From contig CAVSDD010000003.1 in assembly GCA_963726795.1 (NCBI GenBank), forward strand, positions 62,001 to 126,000: a stretch of DNA of 64,000 nucleotides. The letters run 5' to 3'. A program made the position numbers and the translations under genes. Position 1 is the first letter of the stretch, and each line of letters opens with the position of its first letter. This DNA is from Hyphomicrobium_A sp963726795 (lineage in GTDB: Bacteria; Pseudomonadota; Alphaproteobacteria; Rhizobiales; Hyphomicrobiaceae). Under the pieces are notes generated by a model, which did not search any database, had not been told where the DNA came from, and saw nothing but the letters and a program-made list of their open reading frames with translations. Positions 36,411-45,452 of the stretch are shown piece by piece.

Positions 36411-37171
36411 TCAGCGCCTACGCATGTTGAGCATTTCGAGAGTGGCGTTGGCGCTCTCAAACACGGCAATCGCAAGATAGCCGGCCACGACGAGAACCAA
36501 TCCACCAACGACCGCAGGAGCCGCGAGCAAGAAACCAAGCGGCAGGCCGATCAGCGCCGGCGCCGCGAACTGGGCAGGGCCCCGCTCAGCGCCGCCATGA
36601 AAATGGCAATACCGGCGGCGAGACCGACCCAGCCGCAGCCAGTGACCAGCGACGCGCAGATCTTGCCAGTCCGATAACGCGCTTTCAATGCGATGGGCTC
36701 ATCGCGGGCTTCGGCCTTGGCGACCTCGCGCGCGATGATTTGCGGCATCCTAGTCGCGCCAGTCATTGGAACAGCCTGGTCAGGCGACTCCGGCGTGTAT
36801 GCGGGCTGCGGATTGACTGCCGCAACTGCAGGGCGTTGGCCGCTGTAGCCGTTGCCACCGCCGCTATTGCCGCCGGCGTTGACGGGTGAAGAGGAAACCG
36901 CGCCCGAGCCAACCGGCGAGTTGGGGGCCGGGCTCCCGGCCGAATTTCCGATGCCGGCCTCTTGGCGTCGCGCGACGCGCGCCTCGCCCCAGCGCCATTC
37001 AGCAATGCGGAATAGACCCTCGCGCGCTTCCTGCGCTTCGACCGAGGTGCCGTGGTGCTCCACGATATGGCGGTAGAATTGGAGGGCATAGTCCATCTTG
37101 CCCTCGGCTTCGGCTCTGCGTGCCGCCTGCAGCACTTGAACCGGCGTATACTGCACAGAAGCTTGTGCCAT
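36411..37171 (-). pseudogene. TPR-like membrane protein, probable -1 frameshift
   Basis: The main frame (ATG 37171 to 36551, 206 residues) begins YTPVQVLQAARRAEAEGKMDYALQFYRHIVEH, a TPR-like helical pair, then a Gly/Ser/Asn/Pro-rich linker and one hydrophobic helix (GWVGLAAGIAIFMAAL). It ends in an abrupt SSRRRR. In the -1 frame the DNA continues with LIGLPLGFLLAAPAVVGG and VLVVAGYLAIAVFES, a perfect further membrane segment that stops at 36411. A deletion of one base around 36565-36583 would join them. The 206-residue form could still be genuine. Function unknown. Confidence 0.65.
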
Positions 37172-37677
37172 TATCCTAACCCCCTACGCTAACCCCGCCG
37201 CGGATACGGCCCCATGGCCGATCCATCCCATTACAATGCTTGGCTTACCGGCCGCGGCGAGACTACCCGACCCACTAAATTTCCAACCGAACGAAAGCCA
37301 CTCGACCGCTCGCCATCGCGAAGCCCAGACAGTGGCCTGATGGCGGAGCGAAGAAGCGCAGAGGTCGATCCCACGGATGCGCCCGACAATCCGACAAGCT
37401 CGTCGAGCGCCTCGACGGCCTGCCGCAAAATAAACGGTCCCGTCGCCTTTATGGTGCGGCGACGTACCGGTCTTGCCCGGTGAGGGGCCAGCGGAAGCGA
37501 TGCGAGACGAACCATGCGGGGTACCGAACCCTTGGCCTTTCACCCCCCAGTGAAAGAGCGTCAGCCGATAATCAGCCAAACCTGACGGCAGAATTACGAC
37601 CAACTCCAAGGAAATGGGAAGGCAATTTCTCGTTTCCGCCGAGACCGCGGAAAGGCGAAATGGGCCTTAGGGGGTCG
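37172..37677. other. Intergenic region with consecutive hairpins
   Basis: No convincing gene is visible in these 506 bp; the open frames lack conserved motifs and signal. Three stem-loops lie close together: ctttcac/gtgaaag at 37537-37556 (loop six), cgtcag/ctgacg at 37559-37587, and tttccgc/gcggaaa at 37633-37653 (loop seven). A fourth, accgg/ccggt, lies near 37470. None is followed by a T run. It may encode a structured RNA, or be a degenerate gene. I recognised no RNase P, tmRNA, SRP or riboswitch core. Confidence 0.4.
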
Positions 37678-38301
37678 TCAGGGAGTGATTGCTTGCCGAA
37701 GCTGGCGCTCGTGGGAGTAGCGCTGAGTGCTCTTTACGGCGCGAGCCCGAAGCATCCGGATGTTGCCCGAACCCACCCGTCGCGCGAGATCAACGTCTTC
37801 CCGAACCCGCTCGCGGTAGCCACCGACCTTCTCGTATAGGCGCCGCGGAATGAGCAGCCCCTGGTCTCCGTAGGGCAGCCGAAATGCCAGGCAGCGCAAC
37901 CGGGCCAGGCCCTCGATGCACCGAGGTGCCAACCCTTCGTAGTCGAGCGCAAAGCAAAAGGCGGCCGCGGCAAGCTTGGTGCGGCCTGTATCCACGCGCT
38001 CCATGAAATGGGATGCTTCGCGCTCCCAACCCGGATCAAGCACGGTTTCCGGGTAGAGGAACATTAGCCAGGGATGCTTGGCGCGGGCGGCCCCGGCTAT
38101 GAGCTGGCTGGCGCGGCCAGGGCTTGAGCTCACAACCTCCGCACCCGCTGCATCCGCTATCGCGCACGTTCGGTCCGTGGAACCGCCATCCGCAACCACG
38201 ACCTCGCGCACCAGCCCATCGACAGTCGCTGAAATGAGCGCGGAAAGTGTATCCGGCAGGACCGCTTCCGCATCGAGTGTGGGTATCACGACCGAGATCA
38301 T
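37678..38301 (-). CDS. Family 2 glycosyltransferase
   Basis: A 207-residue GT-A type enzyme starting directly with ISVVIPTLDAEAVLPDTLSAL, with VVADGGSTDRTCAIADAAGA as nucleotide-sugar motif and GDQGLLIPRRLYEKVGGYRE as acceptor-side motif; this resembles the TIGR04283-type transferases. There is no membrane helix. ATG 38301 begins the conserved domain. Substrate unknown. It is divergent from the radical SAM gene. Confidence 0.85.
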   Translation of the reverse strand: MISVVIPTLDAEAVLPDTLSALISATVDGLVREVVVADGGSTDRTCAIADAAGAEVVSSSPGRASQLIAGAARAKHPWLMFLYPETVLDPGWEREASHFMERVDTGRTKLAAAAFCFALDYEGLAPRCIEGLARLRCLAFRLPYGDQGLLIPRRLYEKVGGYRERVREDVDLARRVGSGNIRMLRARAVKSTQRYSHERQLRQAITP

Positions 38302-38375
38302 GGCCTTGTCTGCCACGGTGCTGGGTCCGGCCAACAACGACAATGCGTGAGGGCCTTTCGCCTCGCCGCAAGTTC

Positions 38376-38404
38376 TTGCTTTGTTCTCCATTGGCCGCTA
38401 TGGT
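38376..38404 (+). promoter_or_regulatory. Sigma70-like promoter of radical SAM gene
   Basis: TTGCTT (38376-38381) and TATGGT (38399-38404) are separated by 17 bp, with the ATG at 38428, giving a leader of only about 17 bases. The -10 is identical to that of the atp promoter at 52999. Confidence 0.42.
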
Positions 38405-38427
38405 GGTCGAACTCGTGGAGGCAGTGA

Positions 38428-39531
38428 ATGGATTCAACCCAGCCGGCGAAGAAAACCGACGCACTCGTCGCGGCTGATCGGCGGCGCGGCAGAGGCGCAC
38501 GGTCAAACGATACTGGGCGCTTCGAGAAGGGAGTGCGCGAGGAGGTCGATGACGGCTGGGAGGGACTTGGCGATCTCGATGCGTTCAAGACGGAGGTATA
38601 CGAAGAGCCGGCACGTACGATCATCACTCGCAACGATAGCCCCGACATCTCATTCGACCGCTCGATCAATCCCTATCGGGGATGCGAGCATGGCTGCATC
38701 TACTGCTTCGCCCGGCCAACGCACTGTTACCTAGGGCATTCGGCAGGCCTCGACTTTGAGACCAAGCTCTATGCAAAGCCGAATGCGGCGGCTCTGCTCG
38801 AGCGCGAACTGGCACATCCTACATATAAGCCCGAGGTCATAGCGATCGGAACAAACACCGATCCGTATCAACCCATCGAGCGCGAGCGCCTCATCATGCG
38901 GTCGATCCTCGAGGTGCTTGAGAAAACCTCGCATCCCGTCGGCATCGTGACGAAGTCGGCGCTCGTCGTGCGCGATATTGATATCCTCGCGCGAATGGCA
39001 AAGCGCGGTCTTGCGCGCGTGGCGCTGTCCGTCACGACACTCGACCGACAGATCGCGCGCGTGATGGAACCGAGGGCCGCGACGCCGGCAAAGCGTCTCG
39101 AGGCATTGAGGCTCTTGAGCGAAGCCGGCATTCCGACAACGGCAATGGTCGCTCCGATCATCCCCGCAATCAATGATAGCGAGATCGAGTCCATACTCGA
39201 AACTGTTCGCGATGCGGGCGCGGTTTCGGCAGGATATGTGCTGCTGCGATTGCCGCTCGAAATAAAGACGTTGTTCCGCGAGTGGCTTGCAACCGAGTTC
39301 CCGGATCGCGCCGATCGCGTGATCCACCTCATGCAGTCGATGCATGGGGGACGCGATTACACGGCTGAGTTCGGCGTTCGGCAGCGTGGCACCGGCCCCT
39401 ATGCCGAGCAAATTGGCCTGCGTTTTCGGTTGGCTGCCAGGCGTCTCGGTCTCAACGATGATCGAGCACCACTACGGACCGACTTGTTCCAGCCGCCCGT
39501 GCTCAAGGGGCAACAAATGCAGCTTTTCTAA
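38428..39531 (+). CDS. PA0069 family radical SAM protein
   Basis: This 367-residue protein has the radical SAM cluster motif CEHGCIYC (CxxxCxxC) within NPYRGCEHGCIYCFARPTH, followed by the TIM-barrel strands (IAIGTNTDPYQPIE, VGIVTKSALVVRDID, VALSVTTLD). It matches the PA0069 family, related to spore photoproduct lyase, of unknown reaction. A basic, unconserved N-terminal stretch precedes the domain. It stands just before rnhB. Confidence 0.9.
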   Translation: MDSTQPAKKTDALVAADRRRGRGARSNDTGRFEKGVREEVDDGWEGLGDLDAFKTEVYEEPARTIITRNDSPDISFDRSINPYRGCEHGCIYCFARPTHCYLGHSAGLDFETKLYAKPNAAALLERELAHPTYKPEVIAIGTNTDPYQPIERERLIMRSILEVLEKTSHPVGIVTKSALVVRDIDILARMAKRGLARVALSVTTLDRQIARVMEPRAATPAKRLEALRLLSEAGIPTTAMVAPIIPAINDSEIESILETVRDAGAVSAGYVLLRLPLEIKTLFREWLATEFPDRADRVIHLMQSMHGGRDYTAEFGVRQRGTGPYAEQIGLRFRLAARRLGLNDDRAPLRTDLFQPPVLKGQQMQLF

Positions 39532-39599
39532 CTGGATTATCCGGCGGCGAAGCGCACCCGCTTTGACAGCGGCACGTGCAACCGCAATTCTTGCCCACG

Positions 39600-40244
39600 A
39601 TGGGCACAGCCGATTCGCAACTAGGTCCGACATTCGAGCTGGAAGCTGCCGAGCTGCAGCTTCACGGCGGACCGGTCGCAGGCGTGGACGAGGCGGGCCG
39701 CGGACCGCTTGCCGGGCCGGTCGTAGCCGCTGCGGTGATCCTCGATCCCAAATGCATTCCCCATGGCATCAACGATTTAAAGGTTCTCGACGAGGAAAAG
39801 CGTGAACGGCTGTACGTTCTGATTAAATCGTCGGCAATTGTGGGCGTCGGCATTGCCGACGTGAAGCGCATCGACCGCGACAACATTCTTGGAGCCACGC
39901 TTTGGGCAATGGCGCAGGCCGTGGCACAGCTGAGCGTTGTTCCCAAGATCGCGGCCGTCGACGGTAATCGTGCGCCAACGCTCAATTGCGCGTGCCGGAC
40001 TATCGTCAAGGGCGACGCGCGCTGTCTCTCGATCGCAGCTGCCTCCATCATCGCCAAGGTCACGCGCGATCGCATCATGGTTGGGCTCGGCGCGAAGCAC
40101 CCGGGCTACGGTTTCGAGCGCCACAAGGGCTACGGCACTGTGGAGCACCATGACGCGATCAAGCGTCTCGGCGTCACGCCGCATCATCGCCGTTCGTTTC
40201 GCGCCGTGCAGCTCGCCTTGGGCCTCGTCCTCGAGGACAGCTGA
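39600..40244 (+). CDS. rnhB: Ribonuclease HII
   Basis: The 214-residue enzyme cuts RNA in RNA-DNA hybrids and single ribonucleotides. Motif GVDEAGRGPLAGPVVAAAVI supplies the first Asp and Glu, and AVDGNRAPTL and SIAAASIIAKVTRD supply the other acidic and structural residues. ATG 39600 is chosen over 39576. ccrM follows after 148 bp. A second, type 1 RNase H lies at 58472. Confidence 0.95.
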   Translation: MGTADSQLGPTFELEAAELQLHGGPVAGVDEAGRGPLAGPVVAAAVILDPKCIPHGINDLKVLDEEKRERLYVLIKSSAIVGVGIADVKRIDRDNILGATLWAMAQAVAQLSVVPKIAAVDGNRAPTLNCACRTIVKGDARCLSIAAASIIAKVTRDRIMVGLGAKHPGYGFERHKGYGTVEHHDAIKRLGVTPHHRRSFRAVQLALGLVLEDS

Positions 40245-40392
40245 GGCGCTTGCGCGAACACATTTCGCGTTGCTGCGGCACCCAGAAATCCGCTGGTCAA
40301 AAGTAACGCTCGACGTTTAAGGTCTGCGCTCGGGCGGTGCAGGAGTTGCGGCGCGCTCGTGTGTCAGTTCGGTAAATCAAGAGTAGCGTTCA

Positions 40393-41511
40393 ATGGCATT
40401 GCGTCGGTCCACACCTGCAAGCAATCGCGTTATTGTCGGCGACTGTCTCGAGATCCTCAAGTCTCTGCCCGAGCACAGCGTCGATCTGGTCTTCGCCGAC
40501 CCACCCTACAATCTCCAGCTCGCGTCCGATCTTTTGCGTCCCAACAACACGCGCGTCGACGGCGTCGACGACGCCTGGGACAAGTTCGCAAGCTTCGCCG
40601 AGTACGACCGGTTTTCGCACGCGTGGCTCTCCGAGTGCCGCCGCATTTTGAAACCGGATGGCGCCATCTGGGTGATCGGGTCCTATCACAACATCTTCCG
40701 GCTCGGATCGACGCTGCAGGACCTCGGGTTCTGGATCCAGAACGACGTCATCTGGCGCAAGGTGAACCCGATGCCGAATTTCCGCGGCAAGCGCTTCACC
40801 AACGCGCATGAGACGCTGATCTGGGCCGCGCGTGACCAGCGCTCGCGCGCCACCTTCAATTACGAGAGCCTGAAAGCCCAGAACGACGACTTACAGATGC
40901 GGTCAGACTGGCTGTTTCCGATCTGCTCGGGGCCGGAACGTCTAAAAGACGAGGGTGGGCGCAAGGCGCATCCCACGCAGAAGCCCGAGGCGTTACTGCA
41001 TCGCATTCTGCTCGCGTCCAGCAAGCCGGGCGATATCGTGCTCGATCCATTTTTCGGCACCGGAACGACCGGGGCGGTTGCCAAACGGCTTGGCCGTCGC
41101 TTCATCGGCATCGAACGAGACCCCGACTACGCCAAGGCGGCCCAGGAGCGAATCGCAAGGGTCATCCCGCTCGCTCCCTCCGCACTCGAAACGCAGCGCT
41201 CCAAGCGTAGCGAGCCACGGGTGCCTTTCGGCACGATTATCGAGCTGGGCCTGCTTGAGCCGGGGAGAACGCTGCTAGACGCACGCAAAAGAATACGTGC
41301 AGAGGTCAAGGCCGACGGCACGCTCACTTACGGCGGCGAGCAGGGATCGATCCACCGGATGGGCGCCTCAGCGCAGGGCAAGTCTGCCTGCAACGGCTGG
41401 ACCTTCTGGCACTTCGAAGTCGACGGGAAGCTGAAGCCCATCGATCTGCTGCGCGAGCAGGCAAAACGCGAGCTTGGGCTCAACGCCCCGGCGTTTATTC
41501 ACGCCGAGTAA
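40393..41511 (+). CDS. ccrM: Cell-cycle GANTC adenine methyltransferase
   Basis: A 372-residue N6-adenine methyltransferase with DPPY (36-39, FADPPYN) first and the SAM-binding DPFFGTGTTG later (about 218), the beta-group order of HinfI/CcrM. The C-terminal 85 residues (from VPFGTIIELGLLEPGRTLL to the end) are the DNA-recognition extension that marks CcrM. Family knowledge: it methylates GANTC at the end of replication and acts as a cell-cycle regulator in alphaproteobacteria. Only a single TTAA half-site is visible upstream, so CtrA control is not shown. Confidence 0.95.
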   Translation: MALRRSTPASNRVIVGDCLEILKSLPEHSVDLVFADPPYNLQLASDLLRPNNTRVDGVDDAWDKFASFAEYDRFSHAWLSECRRILKPDGAIWVIGSYHNIFRLGSTLQDLGFWIQNDVIWRKVNPMPNFRGKRFTNAHETLIWAARDQRSRATFNYESLKAQNDDLQMRSDWLFPICSGPERLKDEGGRKAHPTQKPEALLHRILLASSKPGDIVLDPFFGTGTTGAVAKRLGRRFIGIERDPDYAKAAQERIARVIPLAPSALETQRSKRSEPRVPFGTIIELGLLEPGRTLLDARKRIRAEVKADGTLTYGGEQGSIHRMGASAQGKSACNGWTFWHFEVDGKLKPIDLLREQAKRELGLNAPAFIHAE

Positions 41512-41655
41512 CTCCGTCTTAGTCTTCTTGGTTGCGACATTTGCGCCGCACGCTCTGCAACGAGTTGCGGGGTGGCGGAGTTGACCGGCACCATCGGCTG
41601 TAGACGCCGGGGGCGGATAACGTTAATTGAGCGGCTATCAACCAGCGGGAATGAG

Positions 41656-43047
41656 TTGAATGAGAGCCATGCGGGGCACCTCATCAAGAACTTCGATCGT
41701 CTTCTCGTAATCGGCGCGGGGCCAGTCGGTCTCGGGATGGCCGATGCATTGCGCCAGCGAGGCATCGAATTCGACCAAGTCGATGCCAACGATGGCGTCG
41801 GGGGAAATTGGCGCCAAGGCATCTATCGCGGCGTCCATATCGTGTCGTCGAAGCGCGCCACCGCCTACGCCGATTATCCGATGCCGGCCCACTACCCAGA
41901 TTTTCCCTCGACCGAGCAGATGCGCCGCTATCTTGAGGCGTATGCGCGCGACCGCGGACTCCTCGAAACAATAGAGTTCGGCCGCAAGGTTACGCACGCC
42001 GTGCCGCTCGCCGACGAGAGCTGGCAGGTCACCTTCGACAACGGCGAGGAGCGCCACTACAAGGGCGTCGTCGTTTGCAACGGCCACCACTGGGACCGCC
42101 GCTACCCCGATTATCCGGGGCGCTTTGCTGGGACGTTTATCCATTCAAAAGATTACGAGGAACCGCGCCAGCTTCGCGACAAGCGCGTGCTGGTGATCGG
42201 AGGCGGCAACTCCGGTTGCGATATTGCCTGCGAGGGTGCGCGCATCGCCACCTCTTGCGATTGGAGCCTGCGCTCGGGCTATTGGTTCCTGCCGAAAATC
42301 GCCTTCGGCGTTCCCCTCACCGACCTGCCGATCTGGAGCCTCCCCGAATTTGTACAGCGCGCAGTCCTGCGTACGCTCGTTCGCGTCTTCATCGGCGATT
42401 ACCGCGCTTATGGCTTGCAGCGTCCTGATCATAAGTTGTTCGAGCGCCACCCGGCATTCGGAACCGACGTACTTGGATATTTGCGCCAGGGGCGGATCAA
42501 GCCTCGTCCCGACATCGCGCGCCTCTCGGGCAACAACGTGCATTTCACCGACGGGAGCGTCGGCGAGTACGACCTGATTGTCGCCGCCACCGGTTTCAAC
42601 AATTCACTGCCGTTCCTGGCCAAGGACCTGGTGCCGGTCGAGAACGGCATCGTGCAGGTTTACGGCGGCGCATTCCCCGAGGCGGTGAAAAACCTCTACA
42701 TCGTTGGCTGGGCGCAGGCGCGAAACGGTTTTGGTGCGCTACTGACGCCTGCGGCAAAGTTCTACGCGGCAATGGTCGCGTTGCAGGATCAGATTGAGCT
42801 GCCGATTGGCTACGTCCTGAAGTGGCGCGGGCTAAAGGTGCCCGACAGCCATCTCGTAAATCCGGCCAAAGCAAAGCGCACGATGAAATTTGCGCATTTT
42901 CTGCTGCCGCTGCTGCGCCGGCGCGCCCGCATCCTTGCCACCAAGGAGCCTCGCGCGCCGTTCGATCCGTCAATCTATGCGGAAGACGCGCACGAAATCG
43001 AGATTCCTGTCGACGAGCGCGAAAATGCACTCGCGGTCAACGGCTGA
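41656..43047 (+). CDS. Flavin-containing monooxygenase
   Basis: The 463-residue protein has the FAD fold VIGAGPVGLG (about 18-27), the monooxygenase signature FAGTFIHSKDY near residue 157, and a second nucleotide fold VLVIGGGNSGCD near 180 for NADPH. This fits FMO/Baeyer-Villiger-type enzymes; the substrate is unknown. No ATG lies in frame near the conserved start. TTG 41656 with an upstream ggga is preferred; TTG 41626 and GTG 41572 are alternatives, so the start is weakly supported. Confidence 0.85.
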   Translation: MNESHAGHLIKNFDRLLVIGAGPVGLGMADALRQRGIEFDQVDANDGVGGNWRQGIYRGVHIVSSKRATAYADYPMPAHYPDFPSTEQMRRYLEAYARDRGLLETIEFGRKVTHAVPLADESWQVTFDNGEERHYKGVVVCNGHHWDRRYPDYPGRFAGTFIHSKDYEEPRQLRDKRVLVIGGGNSGCDIACEGARIATSCDWSLRSGYWFLPKIAFGVPLTDLPIWSLPEFVQRAVLRTLVRVFIGDYRAYGLQRPDHKLFERHPAFGTDVLGYLRQGRIKPRPDIARLSGNNVHFTDGSVGEYDLIVAATGFNNSLPFLAKDLVPVENGIVQVYGGAFPEAVKNLYIVGWAQARNGFGALLTPAAKFYAAMVALQDQIELPIGYVLKWRGLKVPDSHLVNPAKAKRTMKFAHFLLPLLRRRARILATKEPRAPFDPSIYAEDAHEIEIPVDERENALAVNG

Positions 43048-43073
43048 GCAGCGGCTCGTCTCAAGTCAATCAG

Positions 43074-43400
43074 CTATTGTCTGACCTTTACCCGGTGCGG
43101 CTGATCCGACGGCCGAAGCTCGCCGCGCTCGGCGCGATACGCGTAGCCCGGATAATACGGATAGGCATAGCCGCGGTAGTAAAACAGATACGGCCCCTGC
43201 GAGTTGGGATCCGCGCGCCGGTAGTAGACGCTGCCATCGGGGCGTCGAATGAACTCCACGGTCTGGAGCATGCTCTGCGCAGATGTCGTCGCATGACCGA
43301 CAATCGACGCTGGCAACGCTGCGGTAGGTCCGGTCAATCCCAACAGTGCGGCAGCTGCCAAGGCGCTGACTGAAAGAACGTTGAGAGTGGCAATCCGCAT
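43074..43400 (-). CDS. Small secreted protein, Tyr-rich
   Basis: A 108-residue product with a signal peptide (LNVLSVSALAAAALLGLTGPTAALPA) and a mature part rich in Tyr, Pro and Arg (VYYRR, YLFYYRGYAYPYYPGY). No cysteine and no family recognised. ATG 43400 starts at the signal peptide. It is convergent with the monooxygenase gene and lies downstream of mutY on the same strand. Confidence 0.65.
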   Translation of the reverse strand: MRIATLNVLSVSALAAAALLGLTGPTAALPASIVGHATTSAQSMLQTVEFIRRPDGSVYYRRADPNSQGPYLFYYRGYAYPYYPGYAYRAERGELRPSDQPHRVKVRQ

Positions 43401-43539
43401 GCGAAACTCCTCGATCGTGTTCTCAAGGACCGCGCGGCAACACCCCACCCGTCCCGGATTGAGACTTTAGCAGGCAGTTCCTTAACCGGAGGTGTCTCCG
43501 GCGCCACGGTGGCGCAACCCAATAGTAGACCGACGACGG

Positions 43540-44664
43540 CTACTGCTCGCTGAGCGCGTGTGCGATCACCTTGCGCATGACACTCGGCAGGGCGGACCCA
43601 GATAGCTCTCGGCGCGCGACCCAACGGCAGCGCTTCGGTTCGGCCCAGAATGTCAGGGTAGCGTCGCGGCCCACGAGTGCACGAAAAACTACGAGTTCGA
43701 GTTTGAAGTGCGTGAAAGTATGGACGACCGTCCCCGGCACCTGCCACCAATCGGCTTTCAGGGGGGCCGTTCGCAATGACGCCTTGGGCGCCGGCGACAG
43801 GTCGCCCCACGCTGTCGACGGGACCTCGAGCATACCCCCAAGCAACCCTGCCTCCGGCCGGCGGCGTAGCAAGATACAACCGTCCTCGCGGAGGGCGACG
43901 AACGCGATACCGACGCGTAGCGGCCGCTCGGCGCGAGCCGCGCGCATCGGCAAGCTGTCCTCTATGCTATGCGCATTGGCGGCACAGTCGGGTTGCAGCG
44001 GGCAGACAAGGCATGACGGGCGCCGCGGCGTGCAGATCCGCGCACCGAGGTCCATCATCGCCTGTGCGAAATCACCGGGCCGCTCTTGGGGTGTGAGTGT
44101 CGCCGCAAGCCGGCGCAGCTCGCCTTTCACCTTGGGAAGCGGCTGCTTCACCGCAAATAGGCGTGCCACGACGCGTTCTACGTTGCCATCGACGGGCGTA
44201 GCTGACTCGCCGAAGGCGATCGCCGCGATCGCAGCCGCAGTGTAGGGACCGATGCCGGGGAGTTCTTGGAGGGCAGTGGCCGTTACCGGAAATACTCCGC
44301 CCATGTCACGTGCGACGGTTTGAGCACATTTGTGCAGATTACGCGCACGCGAGTAGTAGCCGAGCCCAGCCCATGCCGCCAAAACGTCGTCGAGAGGCGC
44401 CTCAGCCAAAGTCTGCACCGTCGGCCAGCGGCGCAGGAACGCGACATAGTATGGGATCACAGCCTTCACGGTGGTCTGTTGCAGCATGATCTCGCTGAGC
44501 CAGACGGCGTAAGGGTCGGAACGCATCCCCGGAGCCGCGCGCCACGGCAGATCGCGCCGCTCCGCGTCGTACCAGCCGAGCAGGGCATCGACGGTATCGG
44601 GGCCGGCAGGCCGAAGTGGCAGTTGCTTTCGCGCAACAGCAGGCAATTGGTGATCCCCGTGCAC
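43540..44664 (-). CDS. mutY: A/G-specific adenine glycosylase
   Basis: MutY removes adenine mispaired with 8-oxoguanine. Evidence: SEIMLQQTTVKAVIPYY with catalytic Glu (E58), the helix-hairpin-helix LPGIGPYTAAAIAAIAFG, the catalytic Asp in VDGNVERVV (D159), the 4Fe-4S cysteines in CTPRRPSCLVCPLQPDC, and a Nudix-like C-terminal domain that reads 8-oxoG. The start is uncertain: GTG 44664 is given, and TTG 44646 has a better placed gggga. The gene is divergent from dciA. Confidence 0.94.
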   Translation of the reverse strand: MHGDHQLPAVARKQLPLRPAGPDTVDALLGWYDAERRDLPWRAAPGMRSDPYAVWLSEIMLQQTTVKAVIPYYVAFLRRWPTVQTLAEAPLDDVLAAWAGLGYYSRARNLHKCAQTVARDMGGVFPVTATALQELPGIGPYTAAAIAAIAFGESATPVDGNVERVVARLFAVKQPLPKVKGELRRLAATLTPQERPGDFAQAMMDLGARICTPRRPSCLVCPLQPDCAANAHSIEDSLPMRAARAERPLRVGIAFVALREDGCILLRRRPEAGLLGGMLEVPSTAWGDLSPAPKASLRTAPLKADWWQVPGTVVHTFTHFKLELVVFRALVGRDATLTFWAEPKRCRWVARRELSGSALPSVMRKVIAHALSEQ

Positions 44665-44731
44665 GTGCGAATCGGTGACGATGGTAAGCGTCGCCCAAGC
44701 ACGTGCAAAACTCACGACGGTAGACCCACCG

Positions 44732-45301
44732 ATGGTCAGCAAGACCAACCAAGCCCTCCGGCCACTGAAACAACCGCCAAGTCTGGTGGCCTCGCGAGGC
44801 TATGTCGCGGCACGTACGCTCGGTGCCTTTGTACCAAGGCTAACCCGCAAGGCTTTCGAAAAGTATGGCTTCTCGACAGCGACGCTGCTCACGGATTGGG
44901 GAGCGATCGTTGGTGAGGAGATCGCCGCATTTACGGCGCCTGAGCGGCTCAAGTGGCCGCGGGCAGTGTCAGGACGGGAGGCCGGGGAAACGGGCCAAGG
45001 GGCAAAAGCCGGCGCGGTGCTGGTCCTGCGTGTCGACCCCGCGCGAGCCCTCGACGCCGAGTATCGCGGCCGGCAAATAGTCGAGCGCATCAACGGCTAT
45101 TTCGGTTACCGGGCCATCGCCGACCTCAGACTTTTGCAGGCTCCTCTCACCAAATCAGGGCGCCCGCAGTTGCCAGAGGTGGCGGAGCCGCCGCCCCCCT
45201 GCGCGGCTCCCGAACTGGCCAACATCGCCGACGAGCAGCTGCGCGCCGCGCTGACAAAGCTTAAATCCGGCCTCATGGCACGGGCAGGTTCGCGCAACTA
45301 G
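44732..45301 (+). CDS. dciA: DciA family (DUF721) protein
   Basis: A 189-residue protein with the DUF721 core: FVPRLTRKAFEKYGFSTATLLTDWGAIVGEEIAAFTAPERL, a strand region LVLRVDPARALDAEYRG, and ERINGYFGYRAIADLRLLQ. DciA-type proteins are the ancestral loaders of the replicative helicase DnaB. Whether this homologue loads helicase is inferred from the family. ATG 44732 lies 68 bp from the mutY start, with the two genes divergent. Confidence 0.85.
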   Translation: MVSKTNQALRPLKQPPSLVASRGYVAARTLGAFVPRLTRKAFEKYGFSTATLLTDWGAIVGEEIAAFTAPERLKWPRAVSGREAGETGQGAKAGAVLVLRVDPARALDAEYRGRQIVERINGYFGYRAIADLRLLQAPLTKSGRPQLPEVAEPPPPCAAPELANIADEQLRAALTKLKSGLMARAGSRN

Positions 45302-45452
45302 TCCACATTACCCTTCATTTACTTGGCAGGCAGGGCATTTTTGCCTTATTGCAACGCTCAAACGCGTGTTGGACTGGCCAGCGCGGCGGACGATGTCCGA
45401 TGTGCCAGGTAAAGACGTGAAATCCGATGGATGTAAGCGAGGAGAGAGCGAC

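Noticed and set aside
37184..37609. 141-codon open frame on the minus strand in the hairpin-rich gap
   Set aside because: No signal peptide, motif or ribosome site; competing frames on both strands are equally long.
38325..38352. NNDNA-stop codons resembling a tmRNA tag
   Set aside because: The gap between genes is only 126 bp, too short for either tmRNA piece, and no acceptor stem or resume structure is visible.
43430..43560. Lipobox-like string (VVGLLLGCATVAPE) on the minus strand after mutY
   Set aside because: It could be a tiny lipoprotein, but no start codon with a ribosome site lies in frame before it and it overlaps the mutY end.
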